Origin: Paenibacillus sp. UNC451MF
GTDB lineage: Bacteria > Bacillota > Bacilli > Paenibacillales > NBRC-103111
Length of the DNA stretch: 64,000 bases
NCBI RefSeq assembly: GCF_000686845.1
Contig: NZ_JMLS01000014.1
Span: 148,718 to 212,717, forward strand
Reading direction: 5' to 3'
Positions 63,878-64,000 of this stretch are shown piece by piece. The notes under the pieces were generated by a model, which was given only the letters and a program-made list of their open reading frames with translations, was not told where the DNA came from and searched no databases. The position numbers were made by a program, and so were the translations under genes. Numbering within the stretch: position 1 is the first letter of the stretch; each line of letters opens with the position of its first letter.

Positions 63878-64000
63878 GGGACTGACCCCCGTTTGTGAGA
63901 CAGGGATCAAAGCACCTTTCAAGTTTTAAGCAGCCAGTCGCCGAAAATCTATAGGCGACTGGTTATTTAGTTTCGTTTGAATGCGAATTGAGTTATAGTA
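63878..64000 (-). mobile_element. End of an IS3-family insertion sequence (cut by the window edge)
   Basis: Besides the transposase tail at 63926-64000, the sequence TGACCCCCGTTTGTGAGACAG in 63883-63903 has the look of an IS3-type terminal repeat. The exact outer end cannot be fixed without the other end of the element. Confidence 0.6.
63926..64000 (-). CDS. IS3-family transposase OrfB, C-terminal end (partial)
   Basis: Reading the minus strand from the window edge gives 24 residues ending in a stop: YYNSIRIQTKLNNQSPIDFR and four more. This matches the conserved C-terminus of IS3/IS150-type transposases (YYNxxRIQxKLxxxSPxxYR). The rest of the gene lies beyond the window. Confidence 0.75.
   Translation of the reverse strand, partial: YYNSIRIQTKLNNQSPIDFRRLAA

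Overview
The window looks like a chromosomal segment of a Paenibacillus-type Firmicute. Strong AGGAGG ribosome sites, occasional TTG and GTG starts, a YheC/YheD-type spore-coat ATP-grasp protein, YesM/YesN-type two-component genes, a perfect CcpA (cre) operator and many carbohydrate genes all fit that group. The assignment is inferred from gene content only.

Layout. 1-7.8 kb: a polysaccharide-degrading operon on the minus strand (two heparinase II/III-like lyases, a sulfatase, a GH88 unsaturated-uronyl hydrolase), facing a ROK-family regulator across a promoter region with a perfect cre site. 7.9-12.1 kb: a YheC/D protein, a beta-helix protein with a C-terminal PDZ domain, and an AraC regulator. 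12.2-29.4 kb: a divergent ten-gene locus that is the most unusual part of the window. On the minus strand it encodes a secreted vWA protein with an FHA-like tail, a tubulin/FtsZ-superfamily protein with an intact GTP loop, a second tubulin-like protein in which both glycine-rich loops are gone, a membrane vWA protein, a small beta-rich protein, a zinc-ribbon TRAFAC-type GTPase and a membrane protein resembling GTPase-associated protein 1. On the plus strand it encodes three membrane proteins, the first only 50 residues long.

29.7-38.4 kb: a MOSC protein, then (minus strand) a histidine kinase broken by an internal deletion, its response regulator, a sugar ABC importer and a second sulfatase. 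38.4-45.0 kb: an M42 aminopeptidase followed by a complete dipeptide/oligopeptide ABC importer. 45.2-49.5 kb: iron and redox genes (FhuF-like reductase behind a Fur box, peroxiredoxin, glutaredoxin-like protein, thioredoxin-reductase-like enzyme, PerR/Fur regulator overlapping an atypical OmpR-type regulator). 49.7-52.4 kb: an arsR-arsB-arsC-arsI arsenic operon. 52.6-53.9 kb: two GGDEF proteins, one with an apparent ribbon-helix-helix tail. 54.0-57.7 kb: an MFS exporter behind an attenuator-like leader, and a LysR/MFS divergent pair. 57.8-62.0 kb: an RpiR regulator, a DUF4127 protein and an orphan sugar-binding lipoprotein. 62.1-64.0 kb: an SDR dehydrogenase and divergent TetR regulator around a palindromic operator, then the end of an IS3-family element cut by the window edge.

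Genes acting together. The first operon should trim sulfated, uronate-containing glycans: a lipoprotein lyase outside the cell, and lyase, sulfatase and hydrolase without export signals inside. The kinase/regulator/importer/sulfatase block looks like a second glycan-uptake module whose sensor is broken. The 12-29 kb locus would form a membrane-associated assembly joining a GTPase, a tubulin pair, two vWA scaffolds and an FHA-like domain; its role cannot be read from sequence. Family assignments rest on reading motifs by eye; no searches were run.
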